A DNA stretch of 64,000 nucleotides. Origin: Bacteroides salyersiae WAL 10018 = DSM 18765 = JCM 12988 (lineage in GTDB: Bacteria; Bacteroidota; Bacteroidia; Bacteroidales; Bacteroidaceae). The notes below the pieces were generated by a model. It was not told where the DNA came from, did no database searches, and saw only the letters and a program-made list of their open reading frames with translations. Of the stretch, positions 1-8,298 are shown one piece after another. The stretch is from NCBI RefSeq assembly GCF_000381365.1, contig NZ_KB905466.1, forward strand, positions 928,693 to 992,692. Direction: 5' to 3'. Position 1 is the stretch's first letter. Every line of letters starts with the position of its first letter. The position numbers were made by a program, and so were the translations under genes.

Positions 1-77
1 CGTCCTGCATATATCGCCGCCGTATATCCGGCGGGGCCCGAACCTACAATCAGGCATTTCACTTTTTCTATTTCCAT
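1..77 (-). CDS. trxB: Thioredoxin reductase, N-terminal fragment cut by window edge
   Basis: The minus strand from the ATG at 77 reads MEIEKVKCLIVGSGPAGY and continues TAAIYAG to the window edge. GSGPAGYTAAIYAGR is the FAD-binding dinucleotide motif at the start of TrxB-type flavoproteins, which use NADPH to reduce thioredoxin. Only about 25 residues are visible, so the C-x-x-C redox centre and NADPH site cannot be checked. It lies 51 bp downstream of the LolA-like gene on the same strand and is probably transcribed with it. The assignment rests on the N-terminus alone; another TrxB-like flavoprotein is possible. Confidence 0.8.
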   Translation of the reverse strand, partial: MEIEKVKCLIVGSGPAGYTAAIYAG

Positions 78-128
78 CGTTCTATTTGTTATTTTACAAT
101 TTACTATTCAAGGTTGAAAAACTACTGT

Positions 129-770
129 TTATCTCAAATCTATGACTTCGGCAGTAGGGTATTGTTTCTTATCGAACACAAACACAGAGTCAGCCAGCTT
201 TAATCCTGTCTGATACCGGGTGATTGTTATCTCGCTCCGGCTGCCGTCTCTCTGTTCTACAGCAATAAAAACAGGTTCGTAAGTATCTTTCGTCACATAA
301 AGCACAATGCGCGATAAATCCTGTTTCTTATTCGTTGCAGTAAGAACAACCTCGCTGACGGGCGTTCCTCTAAACTTCTTTTCAACTCCCAGTTTATAAT
401 CAAAGCCTTTCTTATAAAGATAAAGCAACGCGTAAGGATTCATACCCTGCAATTCTTCTTCCGTAGGAGTACTGATGTTCACCTCATCATTTTGCGTTAA
501 ATAGCTCCATTGGGTTTCCCCGTCAAACCAAGAAATTGTTTCAGATGTTTTCAATAGAAACTTCTCCCCCTTCAGTTTTATGTTCCCGATGGCTTTACCT
601 AACGAGCCTCCCTTATTAAAAGCCTCTACAGTAAAATCGGCTTGTACACCGCTGGCCTTCTCAAAAGCAGCAGCCGTCTTATCCAGCATGAGTTTTGCCT
701 GCGCTTGTTTTTGGGCAAACACAGGCAAAGTCAGTAAAGCTATCAAAATGCTAAAAATGTACTTTTCCAT
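129..770 (-). CDS. lolA: LolA-like outer-membrane lipoprotein carrier
   Basis: A 213-residue exported protein. Residues 1-19 are a signal peptide ending in VFAQ, so the mature protein is periplasmic. The pattern of alternating strands with DFTVEAFNKGG, IKLKGEKFLLKT, WFDGETQWSY and a proline/asparagine-containing mid region (NPYALLYLYKKGFDY) is the half-barrel fold of the LolA family, which ferries lipoproteins across the periplasm. It lies 19 bp after ftsK and upstream of trxB, a sensible housekeeping run. The Bacteroidota versions are divergent from E. coli LolA, so lipoprotein transport is inferred from fold and context. Confidence 0.8.
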   Translation of the reverse strand: MEKYIFSILIALLTLPVFAQKQAQAKLMLDKTAAAFEKASGVQADFTVEAFNKGGSLGKAIGNIKLKGEKFLLKTSETISWFDGETQWSYLTQNDEVNISTPTEEELQGMNPYALLYLYKKGFDYKLGVEKKFRGTPVSEVVLTATNKKQDLSRIVLYVTKDTYEPVFIAVEQRDGSRSEITITRYQTGLKLADSVFVFDKKQYPTAEVIDLR

Positions 771-789
771 TTGTTGTATTAACGCTTAC

Positions 790-3303
790 TTATTGTAAAT
801 TGTTCAATCTCATTTCCAGGTCGTTTTCATCGATACACAACACATCGCGCGCCTTGCTTCCCTGAGTAGGGCCTACGATTCCTGCTTTCTCCAATTGGTC
901 CATAATACGGCCGGCACGGTTATAACCGATAGAGAACTTACGTTGTATCAACGAAGTAGAGCCTTGTTGATGAATAACAATCAGACGAGCGGCATCCTCA
1001 AACAACGGATCGAGACGTCCCATATCCACATCACCCAGATCACTGCCCCCATCTTCACTGACATACTCGGGCAGGAAGAAAGCAGTGGGATAACCTTGCT
1101 GCTTCGCTATAAACTTCGTTATCTCTTCTACCTCCGGTGTATCGATAAACGCACATTGCACACGAACCGGATCGGCACCTTGCAGGAACAACATATCTCC
1201 CCGTCCAATCAGCTGGTTGGCTCCCGGACGGTCGAGAATGGTACGCGAGTCCATCATAGCCGATACACGGAAAGCGACACGTGCCGGGAAGTTCGCTTTA
1301 ATCGTACCTGTTATAATATTCGTCGTCGGACGCTGGGTAGCGATAATCATATGGATACCTACCGCACGGGCCAACTGGGCAATACGGGCAATAGGCAATT
1401 CAATCTCCTTGCCGGCAGTCATGATCAAGTCACCGAACTCATCGATCACCACGACGATATAAGGCATAAACTTGTGCCCCTTTTCCGGATTCAAACGACG
1501 ATTGACAAACTTCTCGTTATATTCCTTTATATTGCGCACATGTGCCATTTTCAACAAGTCATAGCGGGTGTCCATCTCCACACAGACAGAGTTTAAAGTC
1601 TGCACAACCTTGGTTACATCTGTTATAATGGCATCTCCACCATCAGGCAATTTGGCAAGGAAATGGTGTTCTATCACCGAATAAATACTGAATTCCACTT
1701 TCTTCGGATCGACCAGAACAAATTTCAGTTCGGCAGGATGTTTCTTATAAAGCAGCGAAGTAATGATCGCGTTCAGACCGACAGATTTACCCTGTCCGGT
1801 AGCACCGGCCACAAGTACGTGGGGCATTTTGCAGAGGTCGACCATAAACACTTCATTTGTAATCGTTTTACCAAATGCAATCGGCAAATCATACGTCGAT
1901 TCCTGGAATTTCTTACTGCCGATAATACTTTGTCCCGAAACGATTTTCGGATTGGAGTTCGGAACTTCGATACCGATCGTTCCCTTCCCCGGAATCGGAG
2001 CAATAATACGGATCCCCAATGCAGAAAGGCTGAGAGCAATATCATCCTCCAGTCCGCGTATTTTGGAGATACGCACCCCTTGTTCGGGAGTAATTTCATA
2101 AAGCGTCACTGTGGGTCCCACCGTTGCCTTGATCGTGCTGATCTCAATACCAAAACTACGCAATGTATTGATAATCTTATCCTTGTTTGCATTTTGCTCT
2201 TCCATATTGATGGTAGGTTCATTATTTTCATAATGCCTCATCAGGTCAATGGTAGGAAAACGGTAATTCTCAAGATCGAGTTTCGGATTATAAGGCTCCG
2301 TCTCCTTGCCACGGTAGTTTTCATCATCATCTTCAGCAACCTCTATTTCAAATTCCGGTTCTTTATCTGCCTGTTTATCCACCGCAGGCAACGGATCGGG
2401 AGTTGTTGGTTCGAATGTCATCGTCACTTCCTCTCCTGCCGGCAGTTCATGCTCCGTATTCGCCGGAACAACAAATTCCGGTTCCCGCACATCCGGTTCC
2501 TGTACCTCCGGCTCTTTCACCTTTGTCTCTTTCGAAGCAGGTACCTGCTGGAAAGTCCTGTCCATGGAGAATTCCACTTCATGAGGTTTTGGATTGACAA
2601 ATTCCGGTTTCGGCTGTTGATCGGCAAAAGCCGGTTTATCTTCTTCTGTCTCTTCCTTCTTAGTACGCTTGAGGAAACTAAGAGTAAAAAGTTTACGCAA
2701 CCATATCACCGTACGTGCACTGACATAAATCAAGAAACAGATGGCTGTCACGAGCAGTATCAGCCACACTCCCGGCTGTCCGACTTGAGAAGTCAACCAA
2801 TTGGCGACATTATATCCATGCCGGCCTCCCAGATAGATAAATGAATCCTGATAAGTATCCATAAAGGCGAAACCGAAAAATACGGAAAACCAAACAAGCA
2901 ATAACGAACAACCGATAAACCATTTCCACAACCGGACAATTCGCACACGCATCAGCTTCAAACCGGCCACCGCCAGAAAAACAAGGATAAAAAACGACGA
3001 TATACCGAAACAGTCGTTAATCAGATAGCTGGCCAGTTGAGCCCCGCGTGAACCGGCATAGTTTTTCACATGATTATTCACCGTCGATAAATCATGCGGA
3101 TTTCCACTGTCAATAATGCTCTGGTCGGCTGCCCCTGTAAAGAAGAAGGAAGAGAATGCCAACAATAAATATACAGAGAATATCACCAGTACCAACCCGA
3201 TGACAAAATGAATCGTCTCGTTCTTAAAAAATGCTGTAAACTTATTAGTAGAAGGTACTTTAGATTCCGTATCTTTCTCTTTATCTGATTTCTTTTTTGC
3301 CAT
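790..3303 (-). CDS. ftsK: DNA translocase FtsK/SpoIIIE
   Basis: 837 residues. Four hydrophobic segments near residues 33-55, 98-116, 126-148 and 176-199 form the membrane anchor. A long acidic, proline-rich linker (about 215-360) follows. The motor carries Walker A GATGQGKS near residue 503 and Walker B VVVIDEFGDL near 619, and ends in the winged-helix gamma domain (about 770-834: YNRAGRIMDQLEKAGIVGP). FtsK pumps DNA through the division septum to resolve chromosome dimers with XerCD. It is the first gene of an apparent ftsK-lolA-trxB run, with a TAnnTTTG promoter box upstream. Length and domain order are normal for the family. Confidence 0.97.
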   Translation of the reverse strand: MAKKKSDKEKDTESKVPSTNKFTAFFKNETIHFVIGLVLVIFSVYLLLAFSSFFFTGAADQSIIDSGNPHDLSTVNNHVKNYAGSRGAQLASYLINDCFGISSFFILVFLAVAGLKLMRVRIVRLWKWFIGCSLLLVWFSVFFGFAFMDTYQDSFIYLGGRHGYNVANWLTSQVGQPGVWLILLVTAICFLIYVSARTVIWLRKLFTLSFLKRTKKEETEEDKPAFADQQPKPEFVNPKPHEVEFSMDRTFQQVPASKETKVKEPEVQEPDVREPEFVVPANTEHELPAGEEVTMTFEPTTPDPLPAVDKQADKEPEFEIEVAEDDDENYRGKETEPYNPKLDLENYRFPTIDLMRHYENNEPTINMEEQNANKDKIINTLRSFGIEISTIKATVGPTVTLYEITPEQGVRISKIRGLEDDIALSLSALGIRIIAPIPGKGTIGIEVPNSNPKIVSGQSIIGSKKFQESTYDLPIAFGKTITNEVFMVDLCKMPHVLVAGATGQGKSVGLNAIITSLLYKKHPAELKFVLVDPKKVEFSIYSVIEHHFLAKLPDGGDAIITDVTKVVQTLNSVCVEMDTRYDLLKMAHVRNIKEYNEKFVNRRLNPEKGHKFMPYIVVVIDEFGDLIMTAGKEIELPIARIAQLARAVGIHMIIATQRPTTNIITGTIKANFPARVAFRVSAMMDSRTILDRPGANQLIGRGDMLFLQGADPVRVQCAFIDTPEVEEITKFIAKQQGYPTAFFLPEYVSEDGGSDLGDVDMGRLDPLFEDAARLIVIHQQGSTSLIQRKFSIGYNRAGRIMDQLEKAGIVGPTQGSKARDVLCIDENDLEMRLNNLQ

Positions 3304-3338
3304 GAGTATTCTTTTACCTTTATATTATATTAGAGATG

Positions 3339-3346
3339 CAAAAGTA
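3339..3346 (-). promoter_or_regulatory. Bacteroides -7 box for ftsK
   Basis: The minus strand reads TACTTTTG, matching the TAnnTTTG element of the Bacteroides primary sigma factor, 36 bp before the ftsK start. A clear TTTG -33 element is not obvious. Confidence 0.5.
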
Positions 3347-3520
3347 GTAAAAAAACAATTTTCTTCCTAACTGTTACCTTTAAAGTTATTGCCTATTCCC
3401 AATTATCCTCCGGCCATACAAGATACAAGAAGCCCGCCTTCTGCCATATGACGCTGTGTATCTTTAAGCAGCTTTAGATTGTTTTATTACTAATCCCCGC
3501 TCTCTTTCAATCCTTTTTCT

Positions 3521-3528
3521 TACCTTTG
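3521..3528 (+). promoter_or_regulatory. Bacteroides -7 box for the DUF5063 operon
   Basis: TACCTTTG matches TAnnTTTG, 20 bp before the ATG at 3548, giving a short leader. It faces away from ftsK, so 3304-3547 is a divergent promoter region. Confidence 0.55.
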
Positions 3529-3547
3529 CGTTTCAAATTAAGCAGAT

Positions 3548-4207
3548 ATGAAGAAAGAGAGTCAGACTATATTCGATAAAAATGTAATAGAATTCGTTAC
3601 GGTAGCCGCAGAATTCTGTGCTTTTCTGGAACGTGCCGAGGGCATGAAACGTAAGGCTTTTGTCGATACAACCCTAAAAATACTTCCATTGCTTTATCTC
3701 AAGGCATCCATGCTCCCTAAGTGCGAAACAATAGGTGATGAAGCACCGGAAACTTATGTGACAGAAGAGATGTACGAAGTTTTACGTATAAACCTGTCGG
3801 ACATTCTGGCTGAGAAAGACGACTATCTCGAAGTTTTCCTACCGGACATGGCATACAGCGACCAACCGATCAAGAAAAACATTTCGGAAGATCTTGCCGA
3901 CATTTATCAGGATATCCGTGATTTTATTTTCGTATTTCAACTCGGTCTGAATGAAACGATGAACGATTCTCTTGCCATCTGCCAAGAAAACTTCGGAATG
4001 TTATGGGGGCAAAAGTTGGTAAATACCCTTCGTGCACTCCATGATGTGAAGTATAATCAGGAGCCGGATGAAGAAGAGGAGACTGAAGAAGAAGATGAGT
4101 ATGAATCAGACAATGACCATTGCCATTGTGATGACGAAGACTGTCATTGCGAAGAGGGCGATTGCCACTGCCACGACCATGGCTGTCATTGCCACGACGA
4201 TGAATAA
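3548..4207 (+). CDS. DUF5063 protein with Cys/His metal-binding tail
   Basis: 219 residues, cytoplasmic, no signal peptide. Residues 1-170 are a mostly helical acidic domain resembling DUF5063, whose function is unknown. An acidic linker (EPDEEEETEEEDEYESDND) leads into a C-terminal stretch of about 30 residues holding eight cysteines and eight histidines arranged around four C-H-C triads (HCHC, DCHC, DCHCH, GCHCH). Such a tail should bind soft metals (Zn, Ni, Cu or Co); that is inference. It is the first gene of an apparent operon with the exonuclease (9 bp gap) and the methyltransferase. Confidence 0.8.
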   Translation: MKKESQTIFDKNVIEFVTVAAEFCAFLERAEGMKRKAFVDTTLKILPLLYLKASMLPKCETIGDEAPETYVTEEMYEVLRINLSDILAEKDDYLEVFLPDMAYSDQPIKKNISEDLADIYQDIRDFIFVFQLGLNETMNDSLAICQENFGMLWGQKLVNTLRALHDVKYNQEPDEEEETEEEDEYESDNDHCHCDDEDCHCEEGDCHCHDHGCHCHDDE

Positions 4208-4216
4208 GAAAAGAAA

Positions 4217-4858
4217 ATGGTTATAAAAAGAACAATAAGCAAAGAAGAGATAAAGGAACTGCCGAAAGCTGTCTTTGAGGGACCGATATATGTGATCCAA
4301 AGCGAAAAGGAGGCCGACAAGGCAGTAGCGTATCTGCAGGCGCAACAGATATTGGGTATTGACAGCGAAACCCGCCCGTCATTCACCAAAGGGCAGTCTC
4401 ATAAGGTAGCGTTACTGCAAATCTCGTCAGACGAATGCTGTTTCCTGTTTCGTTTAAACATGACAGGACTCACACAATCGTTAATAGGACTATTGGAAAA
4501 CCCGGAAATAATAAAAGTGGGATTATCACTTCGTGACGATTTCATGATGTTGCATAAACGTGCACCGTTCAATCAGCAGGGTTGCATAGAACTACAGGAT
4601 TTCGTACGTCCTTTCGGCATTCAGGACAAAAGTCTGCAAAAGATATACGGCATTCTGTTCAAAGAAAAGATTTCCAAGTCACAACGCCTATCCAACTGGG
4701 AAGCAGATGTACTGACGGATGCTCAGAAACAGTATGCGGCAACAGACGCATGGGCCTGCCTGAACATCTATAACCGGTTGCAAGAGCTAAAACGTACCGG
4801 CAACTTTGAAATAGAAGAAGCCACCGTAACCGCCGAAGACGAATCGCAGGCAAAATAG
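4217..4858 (+). CDS. DEDDy-type 3'-5' exonuclease domain protein
   Basis: 213 residues. The fold and motifs are those of the RNase D/WRN exonuclease superfamily: D-x-E in GIDSETRPSF near residue 48, a central aspartate in VGLSLRDDF, and the Y-x3-D motif in QYAATDAW near residue 174. These are the two-metal-ion residues that hydrolyse single-stranded DNA or RNA from the 3' end. There is no HRDC domain, so it is a stand-alone nuclease rather than full RNase D. It starts 9 bp after the DUF5063 gene and is probably cotranscribed. The substrate cannot be told from sequence. Confidence 0.88.
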   Translation: MVIKRTISKEEIKELPKAVFEGPIYVIQSEKEADKAVAYLQAQQILGIDSETRPSFTKGQSHKVALLQISSDECCFLFRLNMTGLTQSLIGLLENPEIIKVGLSLRDDFMMLHKRAPFNQQGCIELQDFVRPFGIQDKSLQKIYGILFKEKISKSQRLSNWEADVLTDAQKQYAATDAWACLNIYNRLQELKRTGNFEIEEATVTAEDESQAK

Positions 4859-4872
4859 CCTTTCTTCCCTTT

Positions 4873-4902
4873 TCATAAATCATCATCATTCATAAATCAT
4901 AA
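4873..4902 (+). repeat. CATAAATC-type intergenic repeat, single copy
   Basis: The gap between the exonuclease and methyltransferase genes holds overlapping CATAAATCAT and CATAATTCA units like those forming the inverted repeat at 28282-28424. It is the same AT-rich repeat family. Confidence 0.5.
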
Positions 4903-4908
4903 TTCACA

Positions 4909-6087
4909 ATGTATAAAGTATACTTAAAACCCGGCAAAGAAGAATCATTAAAACGTTTTCACCCCTGGATTTTCTCCGGTGCTATCGCCCGTTTTGACGG
5001 AGAACCGGAAGAAGGTGAAGTTGTGGAAGTATACACCTCTAAAAAAGAATTTATAGCCGAAGGACATTTCCAGATAGGAAGTATCGCGGTGCGCGTGCTC
5101 TCTTTCAAACAGGAGCCAATCGATTCCGACTTCTGGAAGCGTAAATTAGCAATAGCCTATGACATGCGCAAGAGTATCGGAATCGCCACCAATCCCACCA
5201 ACGACACCTATCGTCTGGTGCATGGCGAAGGAGATAATCTGCCCGGCCTGGTAATCGATATATACGCCAAGACAGCCGTCATGCAAGCCCATTCTGCCGG
5301 TATGCACGTCGACCGGATGGCCATTGCCGAAGCTTTGTCGGAAGTGATGGGCGACAAAATAGAAAATATTTATTATAAATCAGAAACAACCCTGCCCTTC
5401 AAAGCCGATCTTTTCCCGGAAAACGGTTTTCTGAAAGGCGGAAGCACCGATAATATCGCCCGCGAATACGGTTTGCTGTTTCATGTAGACTGGTTGAAAG
5501 GACAGAAAACAGGCTTTTTTGTAGACCAACGTGAGAACCGGGCTCTATTGGAACGTTATGCCAAAGACCGTTCGGTACTGAATATGTTCTGCTATACGGG
5601 AGGATTCTCGTTTTATGCAATGCGCGGCGGTGCCAAGCTTGTCCATTCCGTAGACAGCTCGTCCAAAGCAATTGATCTGACAAACAAAAACGTCGAACTG
5701 AACTTCCCCGGTGACCCACGTCATGAAGCATATGCAGAAGATGCCTTTAAGTATCTTGACCGGATGGGTGACCAATACGACCTGATCGTTCTTGATCCGC
5801 CCGCTTTTGCAAAACATAAAGACGCGCTACGCAATGCCTTGCAAGGTTATCGTAAATTGAATGCCAAAGCTTTTGAAAAAATCAAACCGGGTGGCATACT
5901 GTTTACTTTTTCCTGTTCACAGGTAGTAACCAAAGATAATTTCCGTACTGCCGTGTTTACCGCAGCTGCCATGTCGGGACGTAGCGTACGTATTTTGCAT
6001 CAGTTGACGCAACCGGCAGATCATCCTGTCAATATTTACCATCCGGAAGGAGAATACCTGAAAGGATTGGTTCTATATGTGGAGTAA
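4909..6087 (+). CDS. RlmI-like class I SAM-dependent rRNA methyltransferase
   Basis: 392 residues. The N-terminal 75 residues form a PUA-type RNA-binding domain (LKPGKEESLKRFHPWIFSGA). A central EEHEE-like region precedes the methyltransferase domain, with the SAM-binding loop MFCYTGGFSFYAMRGGAKL near residue 222 and the substrate motif LIVLDPPAF near 293. The family methylates a cytosine C5 in 23S rRNA (RlmI in E. coli). The conserved FSCS near the C-terminus supplies the catalytic cysteine. It is 50 bp after the exonuclease; the gap holds a copy of the intergenic CATAAATC-type repeat. The exact target base is inferred. Confidence 0.88.
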   Translation: MYKVYLKPGKEESLKRFHPWIFSGAIARFDGEPEEGEVVEVYTSKKEFIAEGHFQIGSIAVRVLSFKQEPIDSDFWKRKLAIAYDMRKSIGIATNPTNDTYRLVHGEGDNLPGLVIDIYAKTAVMQAHSAGMHVDRMAIAEALSEVMGDKIENIYYKSETTLPFKADLFPENGFLKGGSTDNIAREYGLLFHVDWLKGQKTGFFVDQRENRALLERYAKDRSVLNMFCYTGGFSFYAMRGGAKLVHSVDSSSKAIDLTNKNVELNFPGDPRHEAYAEDAFKYLDRMGDQYDLIVLDPPAFAKHKDALRNALQGYRKLNAKAFEKIKPGGILFTFSCSQVVTKDNFRTAVFTAAAMSGRSVRILHQLTQPADHPVNIYHPEGEYLKGLVLYVE

Positions 6088-6159
6088 GGCCCGATAACAG
6101 AATAAAGGAATTACCAAAGTTAATTAAGGTTAACAAACCGCAGATTTATAGCAAAACAT

Positions 6160-6191
6160 TATGTTCTAAAACATAAAACCATTTATCTTTG
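6160..6191 (+). promoter_or_regulatory. Promoter with palindromic operator-like site before the leader RNA
   Basis: TATCTTTG at 6184-6191 is a perfect -7 box. Just upstream, 6160-6177 is a dyad: TTATGTT, four-base centre CTAA, AACATAA. It would sit roughly from -38 to -21 relative to a start near 6198, overlapping the -33 region, as expected for a repressor or activator site. A 14-base core, ATGTTCnAAAACAT, recurs at 20556-20569. The regulator is unknown. Confidence 0.55.
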
Positions 6192-6197
6192 CACTGT

Positions 6198-6267
6198 GTT
6201 TTTCATGGTATTAGATTTAAGGTTAATAAAGATTGGCTGTCTGGGATAGATAGCCTTCTTTTTTTTA
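6198..6267 (+). ncRNA. Short terminated leader RNA or attenuator before the nucleoside permease gene
   Basis: About 70 nt starting just after the TATCTTTG box. It ends in a hairpin (GGCTGTCT at 6235-6242, loop GGGAT, AGATAGCC at 6248-6255, one G-U pair) followed by a T-rich run to 6267, which is a complete intrinsic terminator. The segment between promoter and hairpin, GTATTAGATTTAAGGTTA, resembles a leader that I recall as recurring in Bacteroides genomes; that recollection is unverified. It could be a free small RNA or a conditional attenuator for the permease at 6464. A second promoter lies downstream at 6347. Confidence 0.55.
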
Positions 6268-6320
6268 TATACCTGTCCCATCCCTATTTTCCTCTTGAAA
6301 CAGGCTCTTTTCTCCACACT

Positions 6321-6354
6321 TTTGGTGCGCAATCAACGAAAAACATTATATTTG
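6321..6354 (+). promoter_or_regulatory. Second promoter for the nucleoside permease gene
   Basis: TTTG at 6321-6324 and TATATTTG at 6347-6354 are separated by 22 bp, a fair match to the -33/-7 pair of Bacteroides. It lies downstream of the leader terminator and so would give terminator-independent transcription of the gene at 6464, with a leader of about 100 nt. Confidence 0.55.
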
Positions 6355-6463
6355 CAGCTATATTGAATAGTAACGAGCTACAAACGAAGTCGCATTGTAC
6401 AGTAATACCACCTGACTAAAATTGCAGCTTATTACCCGTAACCTGTAACTAAATGAAAACAAT

Positions 6464-7717
6464 ATGAGCATCAAGTATCGATTGATTATTATGAACTTCC
6501 TGCAGTTCTTTGTGTGGGGATCGTGGTTAATTTCGTTAGGTGGCTATATGGGCGGTGTTCTGCACTTTGAAGGTGGACAAATAGGTGCCATCTTTGCTAC
6601 AATGGGGATCGCTTCACTTATCATGCCGGGCCTGACAGGTATTATCGCCGACAAGTGGGTAAATGCCGAAAGACTGTACGGTATTCTTCACCTTTTGGGC
6701 GCAGCCTGTCTTTTCTATGCTTCCACAGCCACTGATTACAACCATATGTATTGGGCAATGTTACTCAACCTGTTGGTATATATGCCAACCTTGTCATTGG
6801 CCAACACCGTTTCATACAATGCTCTTGAACAATATAAATGTGATATCGTCAAAGATTTCCCTCCCATTCGTGTATGGGGAACTATCGGTTTCATTTGCGC
6901 CATGTGGGCGGTAGACTTGACAGGATTCAAATCCTCCTGTGCGCAACTTTATGTAGGCGGTGCGGCAGCACTCATTCTAGGTTTCTATTCTTTTACGCTT
7001 CCCGCCTGTCCGCCTGCCAAAAGCGAAAACAAAAATATGCTTTCCGCTTTCGGACTCGATGCACTGGTATTATTCAAACGCAAGAAAATGGCTATTTTCT
7101 TCTTTTTCTCCATGCTGTTAGGGGCTGCTTTGCAAATCACAAACAGTTACGGAGATCTTTTTTTAGGCAGTTTTGCTTCCATACCCGAATTTGCCGATTC
7201 ATTCGGGGTGAAGCATTCCGTCATCCTGCTTTCTATCTCACAAATGAGTGAAACCCTGTTTATTCTTGCCATACCCTTCTTTTTGAGACACTTCGGAATC
7301 AAACGGGTGATGCTTATCAGCATGTTCGCGTGGGTATTCCGCTTCGGCCTTTTCGGACTCGGCGACCCGGGATCCGGACTATGGATGCTGATACTTTCAA
7401 TGATCGTTTATGGGATGGCATTTGATTTCTTCAACATTTCGGGTTCTCTGTTTGTTGAATTAGAAGCCAAACCGGAAATCAGAGCCAGTGCCCAAGGACT
7501 ATTCTTTATGATGACCAACGGATTGGGAGCCATCATCGGAGGATATGCCAGTGGTGCGGTAGTAGATGCTTTCTCGGTTTATTCGGATGGAATGTTAATC
7601 AGCCGCGAATGGCCGGATATCTGGTTTATTTTTGCGGGTTATGCATTAGTCATCGGAATTTTGTTTGCACTGGTTTTCAGATACAAGCATCAACCCGAAG
7701 AATTAAGTAAAAAATAA
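6464..7717 (+). CDS. MFS nucleoside permease (NupG/NHS-like)
   Basis: 417 residues with about 12 hydrophobic segments. The N-terminus RLIIMNFLQFFVWGSWLISL and the region around residues 100-125 (MPTLSLANTVSYNAL) are typical of the nucleoside:proton symporter family related to E. coli NupG and XapB. It would import nucleosides across the inner membrane. It is followed after 2 bp by the bifunctional-nuclease gene and then rsmE, all on one strand. Its upstream region of 376 bp holds two promoters, an operator-like dyad and a terminated leader RNA, so its expression is probably tightly controlled. The particular nucleoside is not predictable. Confidence 0.85.
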   Translation: MSIKYRLIIMNFLQFFVWGSWLISLGGYMGGVLHFEGGQIGAIFATMGIASLIMPGLTGIIADKWVNAERLYGILHLLGAACLFYASTATDYNHMYWAMLLNLLVYMPTLSLANTVSYNALEQYKCDIVKDFPPIRVWGTIGFICAMWAVDLTGFKSSCAQLYVGGAAALILGFYSFTLPACPPAKSENKNMLSAFGLDALVLFKRKKMAIFFFFSMLLGAALQITNSYGDLFLGSFASIPEFADSFGVKHSVILLSISQMSETLFILAIPFFLRHFGIKRVMLISMFAWVFRFGLFGLGDPGSGLWMLILSMIVYGMAFDFFNISGSLFVELEAKPEIRASAQGLFFMMTNGLGAIIGGYASGAVVDAFSVYSDGMLISREWPDIWFIFAGYALVIGILFALVFRYKHQPEELSKK

Positions 7718-7719
7718 CA

Positions 7720-8289
7720 ATGGATAAAAAGATAGAATTACAAGTATTAAACATCTCCAACAGCCAGGCACAGGTAGGTGCCTATGCCTTGGTGTTAGGA
7801 GAAGTGGACGGGGAACGGCAACTGCCTATCATCATAGGTCCTGCCGAAGCGCAAGCCACTGCCTTATGTCTGAAAGGTGTAAAGGCACCACGCCCGTTAA
7901 CGCACGATTTATTCTACACTTGCCTGAACATTCTGGGAACCAAAATGCTCAGAGTTCTTATTTACAAAGCAAAGGAAGGTGTTTTCTACTCGTACATTTA
8001 TCTGCAAAAAGAGGAAGAGATTATCCGTATCGATTGCCGTACTTCGGATGCCATCGCACTGGCTGTGCGTTCCGACTGTCCGATCTATATTTATGAATCC
8101 ATCCTCGATAGAGAGTGTATCCGTTTGGATGATGACGATGAACGTCCCGCAGAGAATCCGGATAAAGAAAATGAAACCAGTGACTCTACCAATATAAATT
8201 CATTGGAAAACGCATTAGAACAGGCTATCAAAGACGAAAATTATGAGTTGGCAGCCCGCTTGCGTGATGAGATAAACCGAAAAAAATAA
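7720..8289 (+). CDS. Bifunctional nuclease family protein (DUF151) with UVR motif
   Basis: 189 residues. Residues 1 to about 135 form the DUF151/BFN domain (LPIIIGPAEAQATAL; RTSDAIALAVRSDCPIY), found in nucleases with DNase and RNase activity. Residues about 155-188 are a UvrB/UvrC-type helical hairpin (LEQAIKDENYELAARLRDEI), a protein-protein contact motif. The start is 2 bp after the stop of the permease gene, so they are very likely cotranscribed. BFN-UVR fusions are common in Bacteroidota. The biological substrate is unknown. Confidence 0.87.
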   Translation: MDKKIELQVLNISNSQAQVGAYALVLGEVDGERQLPIIIGPAEAQATALCLKGVKAPRPLTHDLFYTCLNILGTKMLRVLIYKAKEGVFYSYIYLQKEEEIIRIDCRTSDAIALAVRSDCPIYIYESILDRECIRLDDDDERPAENPDKENETSDSTNINSLENALEQAIKDENYELAARLRDEINRKK

Positions 8290-8298
8290 AACCAGAAT

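Noticed and set aside
1663..2844. Long plus-strand open frame (393 codons) opposite ftsK
   Set aside because: The minus-strand FtsK motifs are intact across it; the plus-strand translation has no domain and is rich in Phe/Arg/Ile as expected of a shadow frame.
6189..6419. 76-codon frame in the permease leader
   Set aside because: It spans the -7 boxes, the leader and its terminator; no ribosome-binding site or family likeness.
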